From an uncultured Lachnospiraceae bacterium (GTDB taxonomy: Bacteria > Bacillota > Clostridia > Lachnospirales > Lachnospiraceae), in assembly GCA_910578795.1 (NCBI GenBank), contig CAJTSD010000043.1, positions 1 through 30,315 on the forward strand: 30,315 bases of DNA, read 5' to 3'. Each line of letters begins with the position of its first letter. Within the stretch, counting starts at the first letter, position 1. Of this stretch, positions 22,901 through 30,315 are shown piece after piece. The position numbers and the translations under genes were made by a program. Below the pieces are notes generated by a model that saw only the letters and a program-made list of their open reading frames with translations, ran no database searches and was not told the DNA's origin.

Positions 22901-24196
22901 TTACTTTTCCTCAAAACGCACACGAATGGAGTTTGCGTGTGCCGTAAGTCCCTCTTTTGTCGCAAACAGCTCAATATCCTGATGTACTTTTTCTAAAGCC
23001 TCTCTTGAATAAGAAATAATGCTCGATTTTTTCACGTAATCATCGACATTGAGCGGTGAAAAAAACTTTGCCGTGCCGTTTGTCGGGAGCACATGGTTTG
23101 GTCCGGCATAGTAATCTCCCAAAGGCTCTGAGGAGTATTCCCCAAGAAAAATTGCCCCCGCATTCCGAATCCGTGTCATGGTGTCGAACGGATTTTTGGT
23201 TAATATTTCAAGGTGCTCCGATGCAATCTCATTTGCGGCATCAATCGCCATTTCCATATCCTGCGCCACAAGGATATAGCCGTAATTATTAAGGGATTCC
23301 TGTATAATTGCCTTTCGTTCCAAGACTTCGACAAATTTATCCACCTCATCGGAAACCTTTTTGGCAAGCTCAGTGCTTGTTGTGATTAAAATTGCCGACG
23401 CAAGCTCGTCGTGTTCAGCCTGTGAAAGCAAATCCGCTGCCACATAACGCGGTGTCGCACTCTCGTCCGCGAGCACAAGAATTTCGGAAGGTCCTGCAAT
23501 GGAATCAATGCTGACATGACCATAAACCGCCCGTTTTGCAAGCGCGACAAAAATGTTTCCGGGACCGACAATCTTGTCAACCTTCGGGATACATTCCGTA
23601 CCATAAGCAAGCGCTGCAATTGCCTGCGCGCCGCCAACCTTATAAATCGTGTCAACGCCTGCAATGTCTGCTGCGACAAGCGTTGCGGGGTTGACCTTGC
23701 CGTCCGCACCCGCAGGCGTTGTCATGATAATGTTTGGAACGCCCGCCACCTTTGCCGGAATCACGTTCATCAGTGTTGTTGACGGATATGCCGCCTTTCC
23801 GCCGGGCACATATACGCCAACCGTCTGCATAGGCGTAATTTTCTGACCGAGAATGGTTCCGTCCTCTTTTGCGTCAAACCAACTGTTACGCTTCTGTTTT
23901 TCATGGTATGTACGGATATTTGCCGCCGACGTTTTCATTACGTTTATGAACTGCTCGTCCACCTGTGTGTATGCCTCGTCAATCTCCGCTCTTGTAACCA
24001 TAAAATTCTCTTTTGTCGTTAAACATTTATCAAACTTGAGGGAATATTCAAAAATTGCCTCTTCCTTGCGGGTTTTTACGTTTTCAATAATGTCCGCAAC
24101 CGTTTTTTCATAATCGCCATAATCGTTTGTGCTTCTCTTTAAAAGATTTTCCAAAAGATTTTGCTTTGTTTCCTTTGTCAGATTTACAATTCTCAT
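22901..24196 (-). CDS. hisD: Histidinol dehydrogenase
   Basis: Oxidises histidinol to histidine in two NAD-dependent steps. The 431-residue protein has the family segments VGVYVPGGKAAYPSTTLMNVIPAKVAGV, DKIVGPGNIFVALAKRAVYG, DSIAGPSEILVLADE, LLSQAEHDELA (zinc and substrate residues) and LGDYYAGPNHVLPT. AAGGAGG within the hisG tail precedes ATG 24196 and the two genes are two bases apart, so translation is coupled. Confidence 0.97.
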   Translation of the reverse strand: MRIVNLTKETKQNLLENLLKRSTNDYGDYEKTVADIIENVKTRKEEAIFEYSLKFDKCLTTKENFMVTRAEIDEAYTQVDEQFINVMKTSAANIRTYHEKQKRNSWFDAKEDGTILGQKITPMQTVGVYVPGGKAAYPSTTLMNVIPAKVAGVPNIIMTTPAGADGKVNPATLVAADIAGVDTIYKVGGAQAIAALAYGTECIPKVDKIVGPGNIFVALAKRAVYGHVSIDSIAGPSEILVLADESATPRYVAADLLSQAEHDELASAILITTSTELAKKVSDEVDKFVEVLERKAIIQESLNNYGYILVAQDMEMAIDAANEIASEHLEILTKNPFDTMTRIRNAGAIFLGEYSSEPLGDYYAGPNHVLPTNGTAKFFSPLNVDDYVKKSSIISYSREALEKVHQDIELFATKEGLTAHANSIRVRFEEK

Positions 24197-24198
24197 AA

Positions 24199-24867
24199 TT
24201 ATAATTCCTCCTTGAGTGCCTGTAATAAGTTCCGGATTCTGTCAGCTTCCATTTTCAGGCTTACCTGATTGACAATCATGCGTGCAGAAAGCGGGCAAAT
24301 AACCTCTAAAACCTCAAGTCCGTTCTCCTTTAACGTGGATCCTGTTTCTACAATGTCCACAATCACGTCGCTCAAATCAACAATCGGTCCGAGCTCTACA
24401 GATCCGTTTAGCTTGATAATATCCACTGTCTGATGCTTCTGATTATAGAAATAATCTTTTGCAATTTTAGGATACTTGCTTGCCACCCGAATCATTTCAT
24501 GGTGTTGTAACAGCTCTTTTGCCGAAGCAGGTCCGCAAACGCACATACGGCACTTTCCAAACCCTAAATCAAGCACCTCATACACCTTTCTGTTTTCTTC
24601 CATAATCGTATCGCTGCCTACAACACCGATGTCGGCAGCTCCGTACTCTACATATGTAGGAACATCCGAAGCCTTTGCCAAAAAGAATTTAAGCTTTTGC
24701 TCCTCGTTTACAAAAATCAGCTTTCGGGACTCCTTATCCTTCATCTCCTCACAAGTGATTCCGATTTTTTCAAGCAGCTCCAATGTCTTATTTGCAAGCC
24801 GTCCTTTTCCAAGCGCAAAAGTCAGGTATCTTACATCATTTGCCGTACTGTTCATTTCCTTGTCCAT
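24199..24867 (-). CDS. hisG: ATP phosphoribosyltransferase, short form
   Basis: First step of histidine synthesis. At 222 residues it is the short form, lacking the C-terminal histidine-binding domain and therefore requiring HisZ, which is encoded just upstream. TFALGKGRLANKTLELL opens the protein and DVIVDIVETGSTLKENGLEV is the PRPP-binding signature. The start is uncertain within a few residues: ATG 24867 has GAAAGG very close upstream and ATG 24855 is an alternative. Confidence 0.96.
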   Translation of the reverse strand: MDKEMNSTANDVRYLTFALGKGRLANKTLELLEKIGITCEEMKDKESRKLIFVNEEQKLKFFLAKASDVPTYVEYGAADIGVVGSDTIMEENRKVYEVLDLGFGKCRMCVCGPASAKELLQHHEMIRVASKYPKIAKDYFYNQKHQTVDIIKLNGSVELGPIVDLSDVIVDIVETGSTLKENGLEVLEVICPLSARMIVNQVSLKMEADRIRNLLQALKEEL

Positions 24868-24894
24868 GCCTTTCTAAAATTTAATATCAGAGGA

Positions 24895-26076
24895 TTATAT
24901 ATATACAATCCGTTCAAAACCATTTTCTTGCGCAAATTCCGTATAACGCTTTTTCTCCTGCGTAAGCTTTAGCAAAACAACGTCATATCCCTGTTCGCGG
25001 TATGCCTTTGCCTCAATGATTGCCGCCGCAATATCCCCTTCATACACCAACAAGATATTTTTGTTCTCCAAAGCAGGGCACCGCTTCTGCCTTGTGAGCG
25101 CAGCTACCAAGTCGTCTATGATAACAACAAACCCTGTTGCAGGTGACGGTTTCCCAAATTTCTCCAAAAGCCTGTCATAGCGTCCGCCCTTTGCAATCGC
25201 ACTGCCCGTCTGATAGGTGTAGGCATTGAAAATAACGCCCGTATAATAATGATACTTGCTTACCATTGCAAGGTCAAAGGAAACATATTGTTCAACGCCG
25301 TAAGTCTGCAAAATCCCGTAAATTTCCTTTAACCGCTCAATTGCTTTTTTAGAACGTTCGTTCCCTGCACACGCAAGCGCATCCTCCAGTATTTCATAAG
25401 AGCCGAAAAAGCTGCTCACCCGAAGGAGCGCGTCGCGCACGTCATCAGAAATCGGCTGATGCTCTAAAAGCTCCTGCGCACCGAACTCATTCCTGCTTGA
25501 GATAAAGCTGCGCAGCTCTAATTCCGTTTCCATGTCAAGTCCTGCCTGTTCGCAAAGCCCCTTAAAAAAGTCCACTTGCCCTACGGACACCTGAAACTCG
25601 GTCAGACCTGCATTTAAGAGCGCTTCCACAAGCATTGCAATCATCTCGGCATCCGCAGCAGGCGATGCATCTCCAATCAGCTCCGCGCCCATCTGCGTTG
25701 TTTCCTTAAGTTTGCCTTGCAGATTATCAGTGTTGATAAAATTGTTTCCTGCGTAGCAAAACCGCAGCGGAATGGTTTCGTCCATAAAATATTTTGCGGC
25801 ACAGCGCGCGATGGAAGGGGTAAAATCCGGTCTGAGCACAAGTGTGTTTCCCTCTTTATCAAAAAATTTGTATAACTCCTTTGACGGTGTCGTTCCGATT
25901 TCACGGCTGAATACGTCAAAAAACTCAAACGTCGGTGTCTGAATATCCTGATAGCCAAAGCGATGGAGCTTTTCACCAAAAAGACGTTGTATATTTTGTT
26001 TATTAGCATATTCCTTCCCGTAAATATCCCGCACGCCCTCGGGCGTATGTACCAGTCGTTTTCCTTTAAAATCCAT
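24895..26076 (-). CDS. hisZ: HisZ, regulatory subunit of ATP phosphoribosyltransferase
   Basis: A 393-residue class II aminoacyl-tRNA-synthetase-like protein without tRNA charging function. It shows motif-2-like LVLRPDFTPSIARCAAKYF, RFCYAGNNF and the motif-3-like GGRYDRLLEKFGKPSPATGFVVIIDDL, and binds histidine to control short HisG. The pairing with a 222-residue HisG confirms HisZ rather than HisRS. GGAGG five bases before ATG 26076 decides the start; a TTG at 26088 overlaps that site. It heads the his operon. Confidence 0.95.
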   Translation of the reverse strand: MDFKGKRLVHTPEGVRDIYGKEYANKQNIQRLFGEKLHRFGYQDIQTPTFEFFDVFSREIGTTPSKELYKFFDKEGNTLVLRPDFTPSIARCAAKYFMDETIPLRFCYAGNNFINTDNLQGKLKETTQMGAELIGDASPAADAEMIAMLVEALLNAGLTEFQVSVGQVDFFKGLCEQAGLDMETELELRSFISSRNEFGAQELLEHQPISDDVRDALLRVSSFFGSYEILEDALACAGNERSKKAIERLKEIYGILQTYGVEQYVSFDLAMVSKYHYYTGVIFNAYTYQTGSAIAKGGRYDRLLEKFGKPSPATGFVVIIDDLVAALTRQKRCPALENKNILLVYEGDIAAAIIEAKAYREQGYDVVLLKLTQEKKRYTEFAQENGFERIVYI

Positions 26077-26109
26077 AGGTTCCTCCAAATTGTTTTCTGA
26101 ATTGTCTTG

Positions 26110-26164
26110 CCACTCTTGCTTCGTGGCTTTGATGCTTTAACGCGCTACTTTGCTAATTAATTAG
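26110..26164 (-). promoter_or_regulatory. hisZ leader: palindrome and hairpin
   Basis: CTAATTAATTAG (26153-26164) is a perfect 12-bp palindrome lying about 11-22 bases past the expected transcription start, a good operator position. Further along, GCCAC and GTGGC arms (26110-26128) form a small hairpin. I see no T-box consensus and no terminator, so control by a repressor is more likely than attenuation. Confidence 0.5.
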
Positions 26165-26180
26165 TGCGACATATAATCGA

Positions 26181-26209
26181 AGTATACATGCTTTCCCCTT
26201 CCGTGTCAA
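26181..26209 (-). promoter_or_regulatory. his operon promoter
   Basis: On the minus strand TTGACA (26209-26204) and TATACT (26186-26181) with a 17-bp spacer. The recU TGA stop is part of the -35 box. Confidence 0.88.
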
Positions 26210-26739
26210 CTGTTCTCATTTAAATCGAGTTGTATCATTTCAAGGTATGGCACCATCTGTCCGCCCTTTGCCGAAAAAAAGTATTCTGACCGAAGCTCGT
26301 CAAGGCGGAAGCTCTTCCTGCCGCCCTGCTCCATTCTGTCCCAAAATCGGTTCAGCTCCCGAATGCTCAGATAGTACATGATATCTTTAGATGTATAATA
26401 AAGCAGGAAAAACGCAATCCCCTGCTGTTTCTCAAAATCCCGCATAAACGCGACCTGGTGCGGATGAATGTTTTGCAGTGCAAACGTGTCAACTGCGCAT
26501 TCCTTCGCGTCAAAGCACACGGGGATTCCCTGCACGGCGCCGATGTAGTCAACCGTACTTTTTTGGTCAAAGTAGGCAAGCGTGATGTGGCGTGTTTCTT
26601 TGTCTATTGTAATCGGCGTTATCGGCGTCGGTACCTTTTGAATCAGTGCAAGACCGCCTTCCCGGTATTTTTCATTTGTCATGTTTATCATTTCCTCGAG
26701 AAGCGAGCCGCGAAGCCCCCTCGAATTCCAAGTCGCCAT
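26206..26739 (-). CDS. recU: Holliday junction resolvase RecU
   Basis: Cuts four-way junctions in Gram-positive recombination. The 177-residue protein matches RecU across its length: NSRGLRGSLLEEMINMTNEKYREGGLALIQKVPTPI, STVDYIGAVQGIPVCFDAKE, LQNIHPHQVAFM and FWDRMEQGGRKSFRLDEL. Catalytic positions are D64, D77 and K79 with the same 13 and 2 residue spacing as D88, E101, K103 in Bacillus RecU; the usual Glu is Asp here. The usual partner, a penicillin-binding protein gene, is absent. ATG 26739 follows the upstream stop by two bases; a TTG at 26751 is less likely. Confidence 0.93.
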   Translation of the reverse strand: MATWNSRGLRGSLLEEMINMTNEKYREGGLALIQKVPTPITPITIDKETRHITLAYFDQKSTVDYIGAVQGIPVCFDAKECAVDTFALQNIHPHQVAFMRDFEKQQGIAFFLLYYTSKDIMYYLSIRELNRFWDRMEQGGRKSFRLDELRSEYFFSAKGGQMVPYLEMIQLDLNENS

Positions 26740-26741
26740 TG

Positions 26742-27800
26742 TTACCTGCAAACCTCGTTTCTGCCGCCTGGGCGGTCTGTCATCAATTGCGCAAAGAGCT
26801 TTGGAACGTTACAGGTCAGCGTCCGTTCCGAGAGCTCTGCAAAGCGTTCGTCATCGTTTTTTGGAAAAACAAGCTTATAGGCATGGAGCAGCTGATTTCT
26901 GACATTCATGTCATAAAATGCCGCGTTTATCCGTGCCGTGCCGTACTTTTGGTCGCCGATAATCGGAACCCCCAACGCGTGAAGCTGTGCCCTGATTTGA
27001 TGCGTTTTTCCTGTAAAAAGCTGCACCTCCAACAGTGTTATCTCGCCGTTTTTTGTAAGTATCGTTTCTACTGTGCGAAATGCTGTGTCGATGTAGGCAG
27101 CATCTTTTTTCAGAGGACTTGGAAGGTCCGCTTCTTTTTGGTAAATTGTCACTTTGTTTGTTTTTTTATTTTTGCATAGCCAGCCGTTTTTTCTTGTGTC
27201 AAGCATAACCTGTCCGGCAACAAGCGTGTAGTAGTATTTTTGCAGCGACTTATCCTTGACAATTTTGCTTAAATACCTGCTGCCCGCCAGTGTCTTACCG
27301 CACACCAAAAGCCCTGATGTATTCCGGTCCAAGCGGTTGCACACCGAGGGTTTAAACGTACAAAGCGTCTTCGCTGACAAAAACTTTGTTTCCAAAAGAT
27401 ATCCAATCAGCCACTCGTTGACGCTTAAATCCGCAGCCTGTGCCTTTTGCGAAAGCAGACCCGGGGGCTTATTGAGAACGAGCACATCTGCATTTTCAAA
27501 TACAATTTCAATACCGCTTAGAGTATCATACGCCTGCTGATACTGCATCAGCAGGGCTGACTGTTCTGCCGTTTTCGCTTTGCCGCCGAACTTCGCATAT
27601 GTTTCCTCCGCCAAAAACAGTGTTACCTCGTCGCCTTCCTGCAAAAGCTCGTTTCCCGCTACCTTTTTTTGATTCAGGACAATATTTTTTTTGCGCATCA
27701 TTTTATATAAAAAACTATCTTGTGCTTCCTTGAGATGACGCTTGAGAAACTTATCCAAACGCTGTCCCGCGTTGTCTTTGTCAACCCTAAGTACAATCAT
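26742..27800 (-). CDS. RluA-family pseudouridine synthase with S4 domain
   Basis: A 352-residue enzyme: S4-like RNA-binding domain at about 10-60, then the synthase domain with VLNKPPGLLSQK, catalytic Asp in CNRLDRNTSGLLV and LFTGKTHQIRAQLHALG. It is longer than usual because of a C-terminal region after the KYGTARIN segment. The target uridine, in 23S rRNA or tRNA, cannot be read from sequence; RluC-like is possible. It differs clearly from the rluD-like gene at 4963. GGAAG precedes ATG 27800 and recU starts two bases after its stop. Confidence 0.91.
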   Translation of the reverse strand: MIVLRVDKDNAGQRLDKFLKRHLKEAQDSFLYKMMRKKNIVLNQKKVAGNELLQEGDEVTLFLAEETYAKFGGKAKTAEQSALLMQYQQAYDTLSGIEIVFENADVLVLNKPPGLLSQKAQAADLSVNEWLIGYLLETKFLSAKTLCTFKPSVCNRLDRNTSGLLVCGKTLAGSRYLSKIVKDKSLQKYYYTLVAGQVMLDTRKNGWLCKNKKTNKVTIYQKEADLPSPLKKDAAYIDTAFRTVETILTKNGEITLLEVQLFTGKTHQIRAQLHALGVPIIGDQKYGTARINAAFYDMNVRNQLLHAYKLVFPKNDDERFAELSERTLTCNVPKLFAQLMTDRPGGRNEVCR

Positions 27801-27834
27801 ACTGCTGCTTCCCTTCCGAAAGTTCCTTTCAAAA

Positions 27835-28401
27835 TCATAGCGAAATATCGCATAAAAGCGTAAGGATTTCGTCCTCCCTGCCGTTTGCCTCTAGTGCCTC
27901 AAGCTGCGCGGTCCTGTCCATAAATTTCTGCCGTTCCCGAAAGATTTTTACGGTAATTCCTTTGAGGGCGTTTTGGCTGAGCATGTCCTTGATATGTTTT
28001 TCGCAAGCGTCTGTATCGCAGGTATCAAATTCCGTAAATCCAATCAGGTTTGCACCGCGTACAGCAAAGCAATTGACAGCAAAATTTTTTTTGTAAGAGG
28101 TCAGGTACATACTGTAGATTGCTTTTACGGTTTTAATATGCTGAGAGAGCTCCTCATAGAGCGGCTGCGAAAATGTCGGGATGCGCAGATACATGATGAC
28201 GGAAACAAGGCTTTTACTGGATGGTAAAAGTCCAAGCACTGCCACTATGGTCAGTAAGTTTTCTTTTGTCCCCGTGGAAATCCAGCCAAGCGCAAACACG
28301 GCAATCGAAATGCCAAAATATAAAACGGTCCAAAGAATGACGCGTTTGCGTTCATACGTCGGATAATTGTATTCCCCTTTGTTTGGCTTTTGTCTTTTCA
28401 T
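27835..28401 (-). CDS. Uncharacterised membrane protein, 188 aa
   Basis: Not recognised. A basic N-terminus is followed by two close hydrophobic segments (about 21-44 and 48-71: VILWTVLYFGISIAVFALGW and LLTIVAVLGLLPSSKSLVSVIMYL), then a cytosolic domain of about 115 residues containing GANLIGFTEFDTCDTDACEKHIKDMLSQNALKGITVKIF. AGGAG six bases upstream sets the start, overlapping the end of the preceding SDR region. The tight spacing with the SDR and pseudouridine synthase genes suggests one operon, with no functional clue. Confidence 0.85.
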   Translation of the reverse strand: MKRQKPNKGEYNYPTYERKRVILWTVLYFGISIAVFALGWISTGTKENLLTIVAVLGLLPSSKSLVSVIMYLRIPTFSQPLYEELSQHIKTVKAIYSMYLTSYKKNFAVNCFAVRGANLIGFTEFDTCDTDACEKHIKDMLSQNALKGITVKIFRERQKFMDRTAQLEALEANGREDEILTLLCDISL

Positions 28402-28410
28402 TGTTTTCTC

Positions 28411-29172
28411 CTATTTCATATAACGCATTGCTTTTAAGATGATTTCATGCGGGACCATCTTCGCAAGCAGCTCAAAACCCTTGATTACCCTGCCGTATAC
28501 GGAACGCTCTTTTTTCTTATAAGAATCCGCAATCGCTTTGCGGACCACCTTGTCCGCCTTGGCAATTGCAAGCTTTTTAATCGCAAGCGTGCTGCCGTTT
28601 TGCTCGGCAATGTCAAAAAACGGTGTATCCACCGGACCGGGACATACTGCAGTTACATAAATCCTGCGCGGTGCAAGTTCTCTTGCAAGAGCCCTCGAAA
28701 AACTGTAGACATAAGATTTTGTTGCAGCATATACTGCAAAATCAGGCTGCGGAAGAAATGCCGCACTTGAAGCAAGCTGGATAATCCGGCTGTTTTTTCG
28801 CATATAAGGAATACATATATGCGTCATTTCCGTAAGCGCGTGGCAGTTTACATCAATCATTCCCAAAAGCTCCTCACATTTTCCCTCGGAAAAATCCCCC
28901 ATAATGCCATATCCGGCACAATTTACAAGCATCCGTATCACAGGTTTTTCGCTGCTTATAAGTGTTCTTAAGCGATCCATATGGGAAGGATTTGTTAAAT
29001 CCATGTCAAGGATTCTTGTGGTGTGCTCCATATATTGCGCCACCTCAAGCATTTCTTTTTTTCTGCGGGCAATCAGCCATATTTCATCAATGCTGTGAAA
29101 GACTTCGTCAAGCTGCAAGGCAAATTCCAAGCCCATTCCTGAAGATGCTCCCGTAATTACAATAATATTCAT
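28411..29172 (-). CDS. Short-chain dehydrogenase/reductase
   Basis: A 253-residue classical SDR: nucleotide-binding TGASSGMG near the N-terminus, the NCAGYG motif, catalytic Ser in LASSAAF and the YAATK catalytic Tyr and Lys, then CPGPVDTPFF. It therefore oxidises or reduces an alcohol/ketone with NAD(P). Substrate unknown. The C-terminal part resembles the DltE/YqjQ-like group, but this is only an impression. The start follows AAGGAAAC. Confidence 0.92.
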   Translation of the reverse strand: MNIIVITGASSGMGLEFALQLDEVFHSIDEIWLIARRKKEMLEVAQYMEHTTRILDMDLTNPSHMDRLRTLISSEKPVIRMLVNCAGYGIMGDFSEGKCEELLGMIDVNCHALTEMTHICIPYMRKNSRIIQLASSAAFLPQPDFAVYAATKSYVYSFSRALARELAPRRIYVTAVCPGPVDTPFFDIAEQNGSTLAIKKLAIAKADKVVRKAIADSYKKKERSVYGRVIKGFELLAKMVPHEIILKAMRYMK

Positions 29173-29279
29173 GTATCCGTTTCCTTTCCGTTTGGTTGAT
29201 CATGATTAGTTTTGGCTTTTTATGGCTGGTAATATACGTATCTGCATTAAAATTTTCTAATTTTTACCATGTACATATA

Positions 29280-30315
29280 CTATTTTTTAACCTTTTTATG
29301 TGTATTGCGTATTGTTTTCTTTTTTATTGTTTTCTTTACACTGCTTTTTGCATTTGCTGAGCTTGTACCGTTCTTTCCATAGACCGATTTTTCACCGGAA
29401 AGCCTTCGCGGACGGATCAGGCACTTTTTGTCAAATCCGATTAAATCTTCTCTTCCTGCCGCCTTCAGCGCCTCTAGCACAAGGTTATAATTTTTCGGAT
29501 TGCGGTATTGTATCAATGCCCGTTGCATTGCTTTCTCATGCGGATTTTTGCAGACATACACTTTTTTCATGTCAACCGGGTTAATTCCCGTATAATACAT
29601 AACGGTAGACATTGTAGATGGTGTCGGATAAAAATCCTGTACCTGTTCCGGCATATATCCGATATCCCGCAGATATTCCGCCAGCTCTACTGCTTCTTTT
29701 AACGTAGAGCCTGGATGCGAGGACATCAAATATGGAACAAGGAACTGATTTTTCCCAATCTTTTGATTGAGTCTGCGATACTTCTGGGTAAATGCTTCGT
29801 ATACCGCATTTTCAGGTTTGCCCATTTTTGACAGGACCGCATCGCAGATATGCTCTGGCGCAACCTTTAGCTGTCCGCTGATATGATGCTCCACAAGCTC
29901 CCGAAAAAATGTGTTATCTTTATCTAACAAAAGATAGTCAAACCGTATTCCTGAACGCACAAATACTTTTTTTACATTTGGCAGTGCCCTCAGCGTTCTT
30001 AAAAGTGACAGATAATCAGAGTGGTCTACCTCCAAATTGGGACAGGGTTTTGGAAACAGGCACTGTCGATGTTTGCATACGCCTGCCGTCATCTGTTTTT
30101 GGCAGGACGGCTTACGGAAATTTGCAGTTGGACCGCCTACATCATGGATATATCCCTTAAAATTATGATCCTGAATTATCTGTTTTGCCTCATTTACAAT
30201 TGATGCATGACTGCGTACCTGTACTGTGCGACCCTGATGAAACGTTAGCGCACAAAAATTACAACCGCCAAAGCATCCACGATTGCTAATCAGCGAAAAC
30301 TGAATTTCCGAAATC
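29280..30315 (-). CDS. YgiQ-family radical SAM protein, N-terminus outside window
   Basis: Open to the right edge, so partial. The frame continues beyond the ATG at 30092 back to 30315 and includes the iron-sulfur motif RGCFGGCNFCAL (about 30280-30245), preceded by EIQFSLISN, and VGGPTANFRKPSC. The C-terminal part has LKVAPEHICDAVLSKMGKP, FLVPYLMSSHPGSTL and QVQDFYPTPSTMSTVMYYTG, typical of YgiQ. The last 30 residues are a Lys/Ser/Thr-rich tail. The substrate of the family is unknown. The gene ends 107 bp before the SDR, a spacer in which I see nothing beyond the SDR ribosome binding site. Confidence 0.93.
   Translation of the reverse strand, partial: ISEIQFSLISNRGCFGGCNFCALTFHQGRTVQVRSHASIVNEAKQIIQDHNFKGYIHDVGGPTANFRKPSCQKQMTAGVCKHRQCLFPKPCPNLEVDHSDYLSLLRTLRALPNVKKVFVRSGIRFDYLLLDKDNTFFRELVEHHISGQLKVAPEHICDAVLSKMGKPENAVYEAFTQKYRRLNQKIGKNQFLVPYLMSSHPGSTLKEAVELAEYLRDIGYMPEQVQDFYPTPSTMSTVMYYTGINPVDMKKVYVCKNPHEKAMQRALIQYRNPKNYNLVLEALKAAGREDLIGFDKKCLIRPRRLSGEKSVYGKNGTSSANAKSSVKKTIKKKTIRNTHKKVKK

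Noticed and set aside
26077..26174. Histidine T-box or attenuator before hisZ
   Set aside because: No T-box consensus, no run of His codons in a leader peptide and no terminator hairpin are visible.
29280..30092. Truncated radical SAM pseudogene
   Set aside because: The frame continues past the ATG at 30092 to the window edge and contains the CxxxCxxC motif, so it is cut by the edge only.

Overview
The window looks like chromosomal core sequence from an anaerobic low-GC Clostridia, most likely Lachnospiraceae. This is inferred from gene order and protein style: yggS-sepF, lspA-rluD, a radical-SAM/RNase G/rplU-prp-rpmA/obg/yhbY/nadD/yqeK/rsfS block, a short HisG with HisZ, a Prp-processed L27, a lexA/yneA pair and RecU. 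I see no rRNA, tRNA, CRISPR array, prophage or transposase.

Left part (1-9.2 kb, all + strand): a P-loop protein of unknown function, an HlyD-like membrane-anchored protein, yggS and sepF (division-associated), then aroB-lspA-rluD, an unrecognised gene translationally coupled to cstA (pyruvate/peptide-type transporter), and a cytidylate-kinase-like gene. Most transcription units end in clear hairpin terminators.

Middle (9.2-13.4 kb, mixed strands): a 97-bp element with 19-bp perfect inverted repeats, an AI-2E-family permease with an Asn-rich repeat tail, a tyrosine recombinase resembling XerS, and a divergent yneA-like/lexA pair. The 222-bp yneA-lexA spacer carries LexA boxes placed in both promoters and a 13-bp-periodic TTCCGAA array. 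A dif-like sequence lies immediately upstream of the recombinase. Because genes point rightward to the left of this zone and leftward to its right, it has the layout expected of a replication terminus.

Right part (13.4-30.3 kb, all - strand, so read right to left): YgiQ-type radical SAM (cut by the window edge), an SDR, an unknown membrane protein, a pseudouridine synthase and recU; then hisZ-hisG-hisD-hisB from a strong promoter embedded in the recU stop; then a TIGR03960-type radical SAM, a small possibly frameshifted locus, a TIGR03936-type protein, RNase G and an unannotated 53-residue Cys/His ORF; then rplU-prp-rpmA from its own promoter and leader, and obg-yhbY-nadD-yqeK-rsfS. Together these serve ribosome assembly, RNA modification, NAD and histidine synthesis, DNA repair and cell division.

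The observations most worth follow-up are the dif-like site beside the recombinase, the TTCCGAA array in the SOS control region, the pair of related hairpin repeats at gene 3' ends (about 17.08 and 22.25 kb), the 9.3-kb inverted-repeat element, and the 53-residue ORF coupled to RNase G.
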